NCBI GenBank assembly: GCA_024232295.1
Contig: JAAEPT010000123.1
Coordinates: 1 to 64,000, forward strand
Direction of reading: 5' to 3'
Length of the DNA: 64,000 bases
Origin: Cytophagales bacterium
GTDB taxonomy: Bacteria; Bacteroidota; Bacteroidia; Cytophagales; JAAEPT01
Shown piece by piece: positions 45,199-53,824 of the stretch. A program made the position numbers and the translations under genes. Each line of letters begins with the position of its first letter. The first letter of the stretch is position 1. Below the pieces are notes generated by a model. That model worked only from the letters and a program-made list of their open reading frames with translations, was not told the DNA's origin and ran no database searches.

Positions 45199-45999
45199 TT
45201 ATAGGAGTTTATTAATGAATTTAATTAATTTTTGTTCAAAAGAACTATAATATAAATTCATAAAAGTTTTATGATTGTCAATCATCATTCGATTTTTTGG
45301 TGCACCACTTTTTCCCATGAGATGAATAACCTGTGCTTTTGGTTCAAAACCAATTTGATATCCTAGTTTTGAGAATTCCATACACCATTGCATGTCTTCT
45401 CCATACATAAAGAAAATATCTGCTAGTTTTTTTTCTGGAAGTTTTTGTAAAAGGTCAGTAGGAAACATAAAGAAGGTTCCCCAAACCCAATCAGGAAAGG
45501 TAACTTCTTGATGATTGAAAAAGCTTCCCATTAGTAGCTTTCCCCCCTTGTCTTTACCTAATATTTTTTGAACTCTAAAAAGTTCTGCCAAACTATACTT
45601 GATAGAAGGAAAGCGTTGGCAAGTGTGTTGTATTTCTCCATCTTCATATTCTAATGATGATGAAACAACAGCAACATTTCTGTTTTTTTCTAAAAAATCA
45701 TTGGCATACTTTATAGCATTGTTCTTTAGAAGTGTATCACTATTTAGTAATAATATTTTATCTCCTGTAGCTCTTTGAATACCTAAGTTATTTCCTTTTG
45801 CAAACCCTAAATTGGTAGGGCTTGGGACTAATATAATGTTAGGAAATTCTTTAAGAAATAATTTAGGGTCACATTCTGTGGAAGCATTATCAACTAATAT
45901 AATTTCAAAAGAAATATTTTGAGTATGTTCATAAATACTCTCAATACAATTTTTAGTTAATTGAAAAGTATTATAGTTAATAATTATAATTGATACCAT
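45199..45999 (-). CDS. Glycosyltransferase family 2 (rhamnosyltransferase-like)
   Basis: The 266-residue enzyme has VSIIIINYNTFQLTKNCIES, LVDNASTE, LGFAKGNNLGIQRATGDKIL, LLNSDT (metal site) and FMYGEDMQWCMEFSKLGYQI, a layout typical of WbbL-like rhamnosyltransferases. The specific sugar is not established. It is 5 bp from the next gene. Confidence 0.87.
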   Translation of the reverse strand: MVSIIIINYNTFQLTKNCIESIYEHTQNISFEIILVDNASTECDPKLFLKEFPNIILVPSPTNLGFAKGNNLGIQRATGDKILLLNSDTLLKNNAIKYANDFLEKNRNVAVVSSSLEYEDGEIQHTCQRFPSIKYSLAELFRVQKILGKDKGGKLLMGSFFNHQEVTFPDWVWGTFFMFPTDLLQKLPEKKLADIFFMYGEDMQWCMEFSKLGYQIGFEPKAQVIHLMGKSGAPKNRMMIDNHKTFMNLYYSSFEQKLIKFINKLL

Positions 46000-46019
46000 A
46001 ACTAATTATCTAGTAAACA

Positions 46020-46919
46020 CTATTTTAATAAATGCTTAATACGAGCAATGTTTCTATTGTTATGAATTTTAAGTTCTGTTGGAGATAGAGGAAAATTAGG
46101 AATGTAATTGGAGAAAAACTCTTGAACATCTTTTCCTTGGGCATACCCTAATGCTGGCCAAACTTCTGCTTGAGCAGGGTGAAAGTTATGTACATATTGG
46201 TAATTATATTCATCTAAAGACTTCCATAAATTGAAATAGCTTAAGCGAGTTTGTTGAGCATCTAATTCTTCTGCTGAATGCCCCCAGTTATTAATTTTGT
46301 ACCACAAATCATCACTACTTCTTGCCCATGTCTCATGAATAACATAACAATTTGTAAGCACATTGAAATGTCCATTGTGTCTAGCCCTTTCATACTGAGG
46401 TACATTGGACGCAAAAGGGGCGTTTTCTGGGATTTCGTTCTTAAAGTCTACAAATAAAAACCCTTTTTCTGTTTTTTTGATCAAAGGAACCCAACAAGCA
46501 CAAACATTTAATGGTTTTTCGTTTCCTGTAGGGTTAGGGTGTATTTTTTGCAATTCTTTAACAAATGAAGCAAAGTCCAAAAAATACTCATCAGAATCTA
46601 TTTGGATGTGCCAACCACCTTTTCCCATTCGCTCAGCAATTTTGGTACGTTGTAAGTTACCATTTTCTCGAGCATTTAAATTAGGTTGAGAGAAATCATC
46701 TTCATAAATATCTATTTTGTTCTCAGTGTCAAGTTTTTTAACTAATGTGTAAAAAGCATCATTATCAAAATCATATTTATTTCCTTTCCATGACTTTCTG
46801 TTTTTATCAATGGATAAGCAAATGATATCAGATTCTTTGTATATCAAAGGAATAGATGTTTTCAACATTTCCCAGTCATAAGAGACACAAAACCCTACTT
46901 TGATTATATTTTCTTTCAT
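46020..46919 (-). CDS. Glycosyltransferase-like protein with DSD motif
   Basis: The 299-residue cytoplasmic protein has a nucleotide-binding-like start (VGFCVSYDWEMLKTSIPLIY), ENGNLQRTKIAERMGKGGWH and the metal-like IQIDSDEYF, all features of GT2-related 'Glyco_tranf_2_4' enzymes. The rest (ETWARSSDDLWYKINNWGHS) resembles their C-terminal acceptor part. Family assignment is by pattern only. It is flanked by other glycosyltransferases in tight spacing. Confidence 0.68.
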   Translation of the reverse strand: MKENIIKVGFCVSYDWEMLKTSIPLIYKESDIICLSIDKNRKSWKGNKYDFDNDAFYTLVKKLDTENKIDIYEDDFSQPNLNARENGNLQRTKIAERMGKGGWHIQIDSDEYFLDFASFVKELQKIHPNPTGNEKPLNVCACWVPLIKKTEKGFLFVDFKNEIPENAPFASNVPQYERARHNGHFNVLTNCYVIHETWARSSDDLWYKINNWGHSAEELDAQQTRLSYFNLWKSLDEYNYQYVHNFHPAQAEVWPALGYAQGKDVQEFFSNYIPNFPLSPTELKIHNNRNIARIKHLLK

Positions 46920-46935
46920 GAGTAATTTTCTTTGT

Positions 46936-47649
46936 TTACATCATCTGTTCATACCCTTGGTTTGGATATTGAGATTTTCCGGTATATTTTTCTTTTGGAA
47001 AAGGGGCTTGATAATGTGATATATTTGAATTAAAAGGAGAGAAAGCTTTATCTATAGGGGTTAGATTTCCCCAAAAAGCTTCAATTCCATAAAAGTTGTT
47101 AGGTACAGTAGTCATTAGTATTTTTTGACGTAATTCATTTAGGTTAACAGAAACAAATGTACCTCGATACCAATAGTCTGTATACAGAGAAGTGTGATCT
47201 CTTTCTTCATCTGTACCTTGATATTTTCTTAAGTTTACACCATACAAATGGAAGCCTTCTTCAAAAGCTTTTATTGTTAAGTCAAAGCGATCCATTACAA
47301 AGTACTTCATGAATTCTCTCCAATTATTTTCTTTTTCACGGTTAGGTTTAGTAACACCTTTGGAGTGAATATATGTTAAAATATTATAAGAGTCTAAAGA
47401 GCAATACTTGAGGAATTTATTGAAACCAATTGTTTCACCATATTTTGCATTATTTCTTGAGAAAAAGATTTTTTTTGGAGCAAATTTCCACAAGAAAAAT
47501 AGCACAAAAGGTAATTTGTAAATATAACGTAAGTCAAAGGAAACATTAATAATTAAATCATCTTGAGGTCTATTGGTCAATATTTCTTTAGTAACAGAAC
47601 GCCAAGTGTTTTTTAGATATAAGTTGTAGAATACAATACTTTTCATCAT
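46936..47649 (-). CDS. Glycan-cluster protein, glycosyltransferase-related
   Basis: The 237-residue protein is not a firmly recognised family. A YIHSKGVTKPNREKENNWRE stretch and SLYTDYWYRGTFVSVNL resemble segments of rhamnan-synthesis and other GT-like proteins that process branched glycans. There is no signal peptide and only weak hydrophobic segments. It overlaps the preceding GT2 stop by 4 nt; the alternative start at 47646 (MKSIVF) is equally possible. Confidence 0.5.
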   Translation of the reverse strand: MMKSIVFYNLYLKNTWRSVTKEILTNRPQDDLIINVSFDLRYIYKLPFVLFFLWKFAPKKIFFSRNNAKYGETIGFNKFLKYCSLDSYNILTYIHSKGVTKPNREKENNWREFMKYFVMDRFDLTIKAFEEGFHLYGVNLRKYQGTDEERDHTSLYTDYWYRGTFVSVNLNELRQKILMTTVPNNFYGIEAFWGNLTPIDKAFSPFNSNISHYQAPFPKEKYTGKSQYPNQGYEQMM

Positions 47650-48602
47650 TTTAAAATATTATATTTTCTCAGAAAAACAATGATAAATGTTTTAACTAAG
47701 GAAATTGTGATATGCTCATACACTTTTTTACACAGTGAGTATAACTCTTTTTTTCTTGACCAATCAAAGGGTGTGACATTAAAATGTGTGTGTGCCCAAC
47801 GATGTAACATTTGATTTGAAAGGTTTTTTCTTTCTTGTAAATTAAGTTGTAGTAATTCTACTAATTGAAATTGAACATCAAAAATTTCTAAAATATTAAG
47901 TCCTCTATTTTTTGTCTTAGTTCTTACATTGTTTGTATGAGTACGAAAGTAGTTATAAGGATTAGGTACATAGCAAATTGAGGATTTGAATGTAAGTTTA
48001 GCCCAAAAAAGCCAATCTCCACATACTTTGTATTTTTCAATAGCAAGATCCTGTGTTGTAACAAGTTTTTTTTTGAAAACACAAGAACTTGCATTTGGTA
48101 TAATATTACGATTTAGGAAATGGTTTTTAACTTCATCGATACCTAAATTACTGTGTTTTTTTTCCCATCTTTGCGAATTTGATACTTGATTAGGGTAAAA
48201 TAACTTTATTTTCTCTCCTTCGGAATCCACAATAACAGAATTACAATAGACAATTCCTAAAGTCGGGTCTTCCTCAAAAGTATCCATACAGGTTTCTAAA
48301 AAATGTTTATCAGAAAAATCATCACTTTCTGCTATCCAAATATATTGTCCTTTTGCTATAGATATCCCTTTATTCCATTGGATAAAAGTGCTTCCACTAT
48401 TTTCTGTATTAATAATTATATGAGAAACTTTTGGATGATTTTGGTATTTGTAAAGTATTTCAGCACTATTATCAGGGGAGCAGTCATCTAATAAAATGAC
48501 CTCAAAATGATCATATGTTTGGTTTAAGACTGATTCAATTCTTTCAGGTAAATAATTTGAGTGATTATAGTTGGGGATAATAACAGATACTATGGGTGTC
48601 AT
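47646..48602 (-). CDS. Glycosyltransferase family 2
   Basis: The 318-residue GT-A enzyme has VSVIIPNYNHSNYLPERIES, LDDCSPDNSAEILYKY, WNKGISIAKGQYIWIAESDD (metal site) and CGDWLFWAKL. Length and motif order are normal for GT2. It overlaps the next gene by 4 nt (ATGA), a coupled arrangement. Confidence 0.87.
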   Translation of the reverse strand: MTPIVSVIIPNYNHSNYLPERIESVLNQTYDHFEVILLDDCSPDNSAEILYKYQNHPKVSHIIINTENSGSTFIQWNKGISIAKGQYIWIAESDDFSDKHFLETCMDTFEEDPTLGIVYCNSVIVDSEGEKIKLFYPNQVSNSQRWEKKHSNLGIDEVKNHFLNRNIIPNASSCVFKKKLVTTQDLAIEKYKVCGDWLFWAKLTFKSSICYVPNPYNYFRTHTNNVRTKTKNRGLNILEIFDVQFQLVELLQLNLQERKNLSNQMLHRWAHTHFNVTPFDWSRKKELYSLCKKVYEHITISLVKTFIIVFLRKYNILK

Positions 48603-48625
48603 TGTTGACGAGTTTATATGGGTTG

Positions 48626-49633
48626 TTATTTTATCTTTAATTTGGTCAATACCTTATTTATCAAAGATAAGAAAAGTGTTTTGTAAGTGAATTGTAATGA
48701 AGCAAACTCAACATTATTTGATAAAGTATTAATTTCTTTTATTTGGTGTAGATACAGTTTAGAAATTAGTTCAGGGTATTCTCTTCCAAAAGAGAGAATT
48801 TTTTCATCTTCTTGGATTTGTTGTAAATCATTGAGTAAACTTCTGGCAATACCAAGTTGTTGTTCTTGTAGAATATTATTGATCTTTTTGTTAAACTCAG
48901 AAGAGTTCAATAGTAATGATAATACCTCTATCCAATTCTTGTAAATTGTTACATTTGCTTTTTTACTCCAAATACCACCATCATGAACCCTATAAACAGC
49001 CATAGGTTCTTTTATTCTTTTTATTTTTCCATATTTAGCATTCAACATATGTAAGACATAATCACCTGCAGTCAAGTGTTCAAAAAAATCAGGTAATCTG
49101 TCGAAATTTTTTCGAAATAAGATACCTGGTGTATGTATGTAGTTCTTTTTAGCTAAATCTTCAATACTTGTAACTTCAGGTGTATCTGAGGTTTTACCAT
49201 TATCAAGCTGTTTTGTAGTTTGATTAAATACTTTTACATCGTGGAAGCAAAGACTAAAATCAGCGTTTTTTTCTAAAAAATTAACCTGTTTTTGTAGCTT
49301 ATTGGTATCTATCCAATAATCATCTCCCTCTAACATTGCAATGTATTGGGCTCCAGATTCAAAACAATGTCTAAAAACTTCTATTGTATTTTTCTGTACT
49401 CCCATATTTTGGGCATGTGCAAGTACAGTTAGTTTTTCAGGATATTCTTCTTGTAAACGTAAGCAAATTTCTCTAGTTGTGTCAGTAGAACAATCTTCTC
49501 CAAGATAGATGTGAAAAGGAAAAGTTGTTTCCTGTTTAAGTACTGAAAGAAGTGCTTCCTCAATGTAGTGTTCATGATTATAAGTAACCATGAACACTGC
49601 TACAAGAGGAGTTTCTTTATTCAGAGATTGCAT
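48626..49633 (-). CDS. Glycosyltransferase family 2
   Basis: The 335-residue GT-A enzyme has VAVFMVTYNHEHYIEEALLS, LGEDCSTDTTREICLR, MLEGDDYW (metal site) and LTAGDYVLHMLNAKYG. The track starts at 49660, but that extends far into the upstream beta-propeller gene; the inner ATG 49633 (MQSLNKETPLV) leaves a 17-nt overlap and is preferred. The long C-terminal helical tail is of unknown role. Confidence 0.85.
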   Translation of the reverse strand: MQSLNKETPLVAVFMVTYNHEHYIEEALLSVLKQETTFPFHIYLGEDCSTDTTREICLRLQEEYPEKLTVLAHAQNMGVQKNTIEVFRHCFESGAQYIAMLEGDDYWIDTNKLQKQVNFLEKNADFSLCFHDVKVFNQTTKQLDNGKTSDTPEVTSIEDLAKKNYIHTPGILFRKNFDRLPDFFEHLTAGDYVLHMLNAKYGKIKRIKEPMAVYRVHDGGIWSKKANVTIYKNWIEVLSLLLNSSEFNKKINNILQEQQLGIARSLLNDLQQIQEDEKILSFGREYPELISKLYLHQIKEINTLSNNVEFASLQFTYKTLFLSLINKVLTKLKIK

Positions 49634-50549
49634 AACCAAATCCTGATTGTCCAAATCCATTTCCGTTATAAATCAAATATCTTTTCCCATCATGAACATA
49701 TGTTGTACAATACTCATTCATTTCACTGTCCCAACCTATTTCACTTTTTTCAATCCCAGCTTCCTCATCTTTACGAATCCATGATTTTCCATCATTAGAT
49801 TCTGAGTAGCCAATTCTATAAGACTTTGTTTTGTCTACACGATAGGAGTTTGCTCCTCTATTAGAATGTAGCATTTTGTAAATACCATCTTCTTTGTAAA
49901 CACAAGGTCTTCCAATGGCATCAATATCACCAGGAATAAAGTCAATACAAGTAATTTCTTTACGCTCCCAATGAATACCATCATTTGATTCTGCGTACTT
50001 TACATTATAAAAAGGCTCTGGGTGATTGTCTATGTATTCTATTTTTTGACAAGATAAATACCACATTTTCCAAATACCTTCATCTTTCAAAACACAAGGT
50101 TGCCCAACCCATATTGGATCATAATGTCCTCTATCTAATAAGGGACCTTCAAATTGTTTTTGGAATGTGAGCCCTTGGTCTTCACTGATTGCTAAGCCAA
50201 TAGACAGAATGTAAGAAGCTGTAGCACTTTTATTCCAGGCAGTATAGTATAAGTAGATTTTTCCTTCATGCTCTAAAAACCAAGAGGGCATTGTACCTGC
50301 ATCATCAAAATATCCAGGCTTACCTTTTTGTAAACAAGGTTTGTCATGAACATATAATACCTTTGATGGATTAGCTATATCAGTATCTATAAATGTAACA
50401 GTTGAACAACTATCTTGATCTCTTGTTGCAAAGAAAATACGTAATGTTTTATCATCTAAAGGATATGCAAATGGAACCTGAGCATGAGACTTACTCCATT
50501 CATGTTCACCTGTTGGTTTAAAGATATGTCCTTTTTTTATCCACTTCAT
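49617..50549 (-). CDS. Glycosidase-like five-bladed beta-propeller protein
   Basis: The 310-residue cytoplasmic protein repeats strand-turn-W/Y patterns (GYFDDAGTMPSWFLEHEGKI, RGHYDPIWVGQPCVLKDEGI, FIPGDIDAIGRPCVYKEDGI) like the five blades of the GH43/GH32/GH130 superfamily. Possible catalytic acids occur in these loops (DDAG, DPIW, DIDA). There is no signal peptide and it sits among biosynthetic enzymes, so a GH130-type phosphorylase or a non-catalytic role is as likely as a hydrolase. It overlaps the following GT2 by 17 nt. Confidence 0.68.
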   Translation of the reverse strand: MKWIKKGHIFKPTGEHEWSKSHAQVPFAYPLDDKTLRIFFATRDQDSCSTVTFIDTDIANPSKVLYVHDKPCLQKGKPGYFDDAGTMPSWFLEHEGKIYLYYTAWNKSATASYILSIGLAISEDQGLTFQKQFEGPLLDRGHYDPIWVGQPCVLKDEGIWKMWYLSCQKIEYIDNHPEPFYNVKYAESNDGIHWERKEITCIDFIPGDIDAIGRPCVYKEDGIYKMLHSNRGANSYRVDKTKSYRIGYSESNDGKSWIRKDEEAGIEKSEIGWDSEMNEYCTTYVHDGKRYLIYNGNGFGQSGFGYAISE

Positions 50550-50551
50550 AA

Positions 50552-51211
50552 TTAATATAATTGATGACTAAGTTTTCCTTCAAATTTTTTGGCTGGATTA
50601 CCAGTATATACACCCCACTCATCTGTCTTTTGTTTAGTTAGACAAGCTCCCATTGCTAATAATGTCCCTTGTTTGATCTTTGAATAATCACGAATTGTTG
50701 CATTTACCCCAAAAAAACAATAAGGTTCTATTATACAGTGTCCTGACATGACAACATGAGATGTGAAAAATACATGATCTTTTATTTCTCCATGATGTCC
50801 AATATGATTACCACTCCATAATACTACATTATTTCCTATTTTTGTGAATGGCTGGATTGTATTATCTTCCAAAATAAAGCAATTTTCTCCAATTTCATTG
50901 TCAAAAACTGTGGCTTTAGAACTAATGTAAGAAATGTAAGAATAACCTTTTTCTTTTCCTTCTAAATACACCTTTTCACGAATACGATTCATTCCTTTTC
51001 CTGTCATGGGAGCAAATAAAGAATATTCACTAGGAGGGTAAATATCCTTTATTTCTTCAAAAGCTACAACTGGTAATCCTCTAAATGTATCTTCTTTTAA
51101 ATATTCTTTATGAACAGTGAATGCGATCACTTCGTGCTCAGAATCATTTTCTAAATAATAATGTGCTAGTTCTGCTGTATCCAGCAAACCAAAAATAATT
51201 ACTTTAGCCAT
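50552..51211 (-). CDS. NeuD/PglD-family sugar acyltransferase
   Basis: The 219-residue protein has an N-terminal Rossmann-like domain (KVIIFGLLDTAELAHYYLEN) and a C-terminal hexapeptide beta-helix (NEIGENCFILEDNTIQPFTK, GNNVVLWSGNHIGHHGEIKD). The HHG histidine occupies the usual acetyl-CoA site. Members N- or O-acetylate UDP- or dTDP-amino sugars (VioB, PglD). Its position next to a VioA-like aminotransferase suggests it acylates that amine, although a formyltransferase is also present. Confidence 0.85.
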   Translation of the reverse strand: MAKVIIFGLLDTAELAHYYLENDSEHEVIAFTVHKEYLKEDTFRGLPVVAFEEIKDIYPPSEYSLFAPMTGKGMNRIREKVYLEGKEKGYSYISYISSKATVFDNEIGENCFILEDNTIQPFTKIGNNVVLWSGNHIGHHGEIKDHVFFTSHVVMSGHCIIEPYCFFGVNATIRDYSKIKQGTLLAMGACLTKQKTDEWGVYTGNPAKKFEGKLSHQLY

Positions 51212-51214
51212 ATT

Positions 51215-51913
51215 TTATTTTAATTTAAAATTTGTTAAAAGTTTCTGAATTTCTTCTTGTGAATTGAACATCATCATGTCAATGATTGACAACCAAGGAA
51301 CAAATTCATTTTTAAATTGAGGATACTCAATTATACCTGTTTGTATGAAGTTTAGGATGATATTTTCCTCTAAAAAAATAGATTTATCATATAATTCCAT
51401 TCCACCAATAGGATTAATGTAATGATTAGCATTAATTTTTTTACATATTGCTAATATCTTTTCTTGTCCTTTTAATGAATTGTTTTTCTCAATATTAGAG
51501 GATAATATGATTTTCGTATTAATGTTTAAAAAAGTAGCAATTTCTTTGAGAGAGAACTCTATAAACTTTGCCAAGTTCTCTTCTGAGTGTAGGATTATTT
51601 TTTCAATGGTAGGAAAAGCACTCTCATAATAAGGAGCCTTTTTATATGCCATTTGTAATTTCTTTAAAAAATTACTTTTCCATTTTTCTTCTGGAGAGAT
51701 GAAAGTCTCATTAATTTTTTTATTTTGACTTACATTTGTTAAAGGAATTGAAAATAGATTTGATTGTCCATTGACCAAAAGGTTATTACGATTGATCCAT
51801 CCTTTTTTTATAAAGTTTACATCATCATAAATAACAAAAGTATCTACTTCATTCATTAGTTGGAAATATCCAATATAAGGAGCAAAGTAAGGTTGCATAA
51901 TTGCAGCTTTCAT
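51215..51913 (-). CDS. WbqC-like protein
   Basis: The 232-residue protein has the WbqC family start MKAAIMQPYFAPYIGYFQLM, the FVIYDDVNFIKKGWINRN segment and INANHYINPIGGMELYD. WbqC relatives occur in O-antigen clusters with amino-sugar genes; their reaction is not well settled, and an aminoacyl- or acyl-transfer role has been proposed. The track starts 12 codons earlier; the inner ATG matches the family. It lies between the NeuD-like and VioA-like genes with gaps of 2-3 bp, suggesting a common substrate. Confidence 0.85.
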   Translation of the reverse strand: MKAAIMQPYFAPYIGYFQLMNEVDTFVIYDDVNFIKKGWINRNNLLVNGQSNLFSIPLTNVSQNKKINETFISPEEKWKSNFLKKLQMAYKKAPYYESAFPTIEKIILHSEENLAKFIEFSLKEIATFLNINTKIILSSNIEKNNSLKGQEKILAICKKINANHYINPIGGMELYDKSIFLEENIILNFIQTGIIEYPQFKNEFVPWLSIIDMMMFNSQEEIQKLLTNFKLK

Positions 51914-51915
51914 AT

Positions 51916-52995
51916 CTAATATCTTAGGGTTCTTAAAATAATGCGACAAATCATGTCAATTTCTTCTGGTGTGATTTGCTCATATAAAGGTAAACACAAA
52001 ATACGTTTGGAAATATCTTCCGCAATTGGCATTGGAGAAGAGTTTACATAGTCTAGGTTTGATAGAATAGGATAAAAATACCTACGAGCATATATTAAGT
52101 TTTTATTTAATTCATTACTCACATTTATACAATCTTGCTCACTATTAAAAACAATTGGGTAATATGCATGATTATATCCAGCTTTTTGAGCAATTAATGG
52201 TTTTTGAAGCTCTAATTGATTTAAGCACTCATCATAGCGTTTATGATCCTCTTTTCTCTTTTCAAGAATATGATCTGCATATTTCAAGTTACAAACTCCC
52301 ATAGCAGCATGAAATTCTGAATTTTTACCATTAATCCCTATACCAGAAAATGTTTCAGAATCTACATGTCCGAAGTTTCTTAAATAAGTGATACTTTTGA
52401 GTATTTTTGGATCTGTTGTGATGATTGCTCCTCCTTCTGTAGTATGATATAACTTAGTTGCATGAAAGCTAATAGTACTTATATCTCCAAATTTTAAAAC
52501 TGATTCTCCTTTGTAGGTAGTACCAAAACAATGTGCAGCATCATAAATTACTTTTAATTGATGTTTTTTTGCGATTGCCTCTATCTCATCGATTGCACAA
52601 GGATTACCATAAACATGAGTTGCTAAAATAGCTGATGTTTTTTTTGTGATTGCTTGTTCAATAAGCTTATGGTTAATGTTAAAAGAAAGTGGGTCAATAT
52701 CTACAAAAATAGGTGTGCAATTTTCCCATACAATACTTGAAGTTGTAGCAACATAAGAGAAAGGAGTAGTGATGATTTCTCCTTTTAAATCAAGGGCTTT
52801 GATTGCTATTTGAAGGGCAATGGTACCGTTTGATACATATGATAAATGATCTAGGTTTAGATAGTCTTTGAGTTTGATTTCTAGATCATTAACTAAAGGT
52901 CCATTATTGGTCAACCAGTTTCTTTTCCAAATTCCTTCTACCAGCTTTTCATATTCTTGATAGGGTGGAAGAAAGGGTTTTGTCACATTTATCAT
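51916..52995 (-). CDS. DegT/DnrJ/EryC1/StrS aminotransferase, VioA-like
   Basis: The 359-residue PLP enzyme has VSNGTIALQIAIKALDLKGE, TPFSYVATTSSIVWENCTPI, YDAAHCFGTTYKGE and the PLP lysine in SFHATKLYHTTEGGAIIT near residue 181. It aminates a keto sugar nucleotide, probably dTDP-4-keto-6-deoxyglucose as in VioA or a related 3-keto form. No rmlA/rmlB lies nearby. The unit aminotransferase-WbqC-NeuD is compact and directional. Confidence 0.87.
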   Translation of the reverse strand: MINVTKPFLPPYQEYEKLVEGIWKRNWLTNNGPLVNDLEIKLKDYLNLDHLSYVSNGTIALQIAIKALDLKGEIITTPFSYVATTSSIVWENCTPIFVDIDPLSFNINHKLIEQAITKKTSAILATHVYGNPCAIDEIEAIAKKHQLKVIYDAAHCFGTTYKGESVLKFGDISTISFHATKLYHTTEGGAIITTDPKILKSITYLRNFGHVDSETFSGIGINGKNSEFHAAMGVCNLKYADHILEKRKEDHKRYDECLNQLELQKPLIAQKAGYNHAYYPIVFNSEQDCINVSNELNKNLIYARRYFYPILSNLDYVNSSPMPIAEDISKRILCLPLYEQITPEEIDMICRIILRTLRY

Positions 52996-52997
52996 AA

Positions 52998-53636
52998 TTA
53001 TTTATGAGACTTGTTTTCGTGAATGTCTTGTTGATTATTTATGGTAATATTAAAGAAATTAGCAATTTTTTGCCATTTATTTGGGTTTTCTAATGTTGTA
53101 TGTACTAATCTAGAAGGGTCATTTCTTTCAAAAAAATCAAGAATTTCTTGATTTCTATTATTATATATTCTTACATAATGACTTCTATGTTCTTCATTTA
53201 AATCAAGAAGATTATCTATACCATCTGTTTTAAATGTATTTATGTTCTTTTTATATTCATCTAATCTATCATATACAAATGAATGAATATATGTATTACC
53301 TAATATCTTTCCATTGGAATGAGAAACCATAGAATCAAACCATTTATCTGGATCTCTTGTTACCAAAATAAATTTTGCAGAAGGAAATTTATGGAATAGA
53401 AATCTATAAAAATCTAAACACCACCATGGATCATCTTCAAATACCGTGTTTTTTTTAAATTCTTTTGATTTTAGAATACTTTCATAATCTCCTTCAAACC
53501 ATTTTTGAGTCCACTTGTTTTTCTCTGAAGTAGGGTATGTTGATACATTATATCCATGATTGACAAAAAATTGACCAACAGAAGTTGTTCCTGTACGCTG
53601 AAATGAGATACAAAATATTTTTGGTTTAGAAAACAT
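52998..53636 (-). CDS. Sulfotransferase family protein
   Basis: The 212-residue cytoplasmic protein has a 5'-phosphosulfate-binding loop (FQRTGTTSVGQFF), DDPWWCLDFYRFLFHKFPSA and the 3'-phosphate-binding RDPDKWFDSMVSH, which are the two PAPS-binding signatures. It should sulfate a sugar of the glycan. It is the last gene before a 188-bp gap that separates it from the ABC exporter genes. Confidence 0.85.
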   Translation of the reverse strand: MFSKPKIFCISFQRTGTTSVGQFFVNHGYNVSTYPTSEKNKWTQKWFEGDYESILKSKEFKKNTVFEDDPWWCLDFYRFLFHKFPSAKFILVTRDPDKWFDSMVSHSNGKILGNTYIHSFVYDRLDEYKKNINTFKTDGIDNLLDLNEEHRSHYVRIYNNRNQEILDFFERNDPSRLVHTTLENPNKWQKIANFFNITINNQQDIHENKSHK

Positions 53637-53824
53637 AGATAGGATAGTTGTTTTTTGACAAGATTTTTCTCTCTTTAATAATTTTATTCAAAACACTAAT
53701 ATTGTTGTTCACTTTTAACGAGAAGAACTTGCTTCAAAATCATTATAAAAGACATCTTATTTACTTTTTCAAGCGCTTTTGAAAAAACGGGAAAAGATAA
53801 TTTTGTTGTGGGAATTTACTTTAA

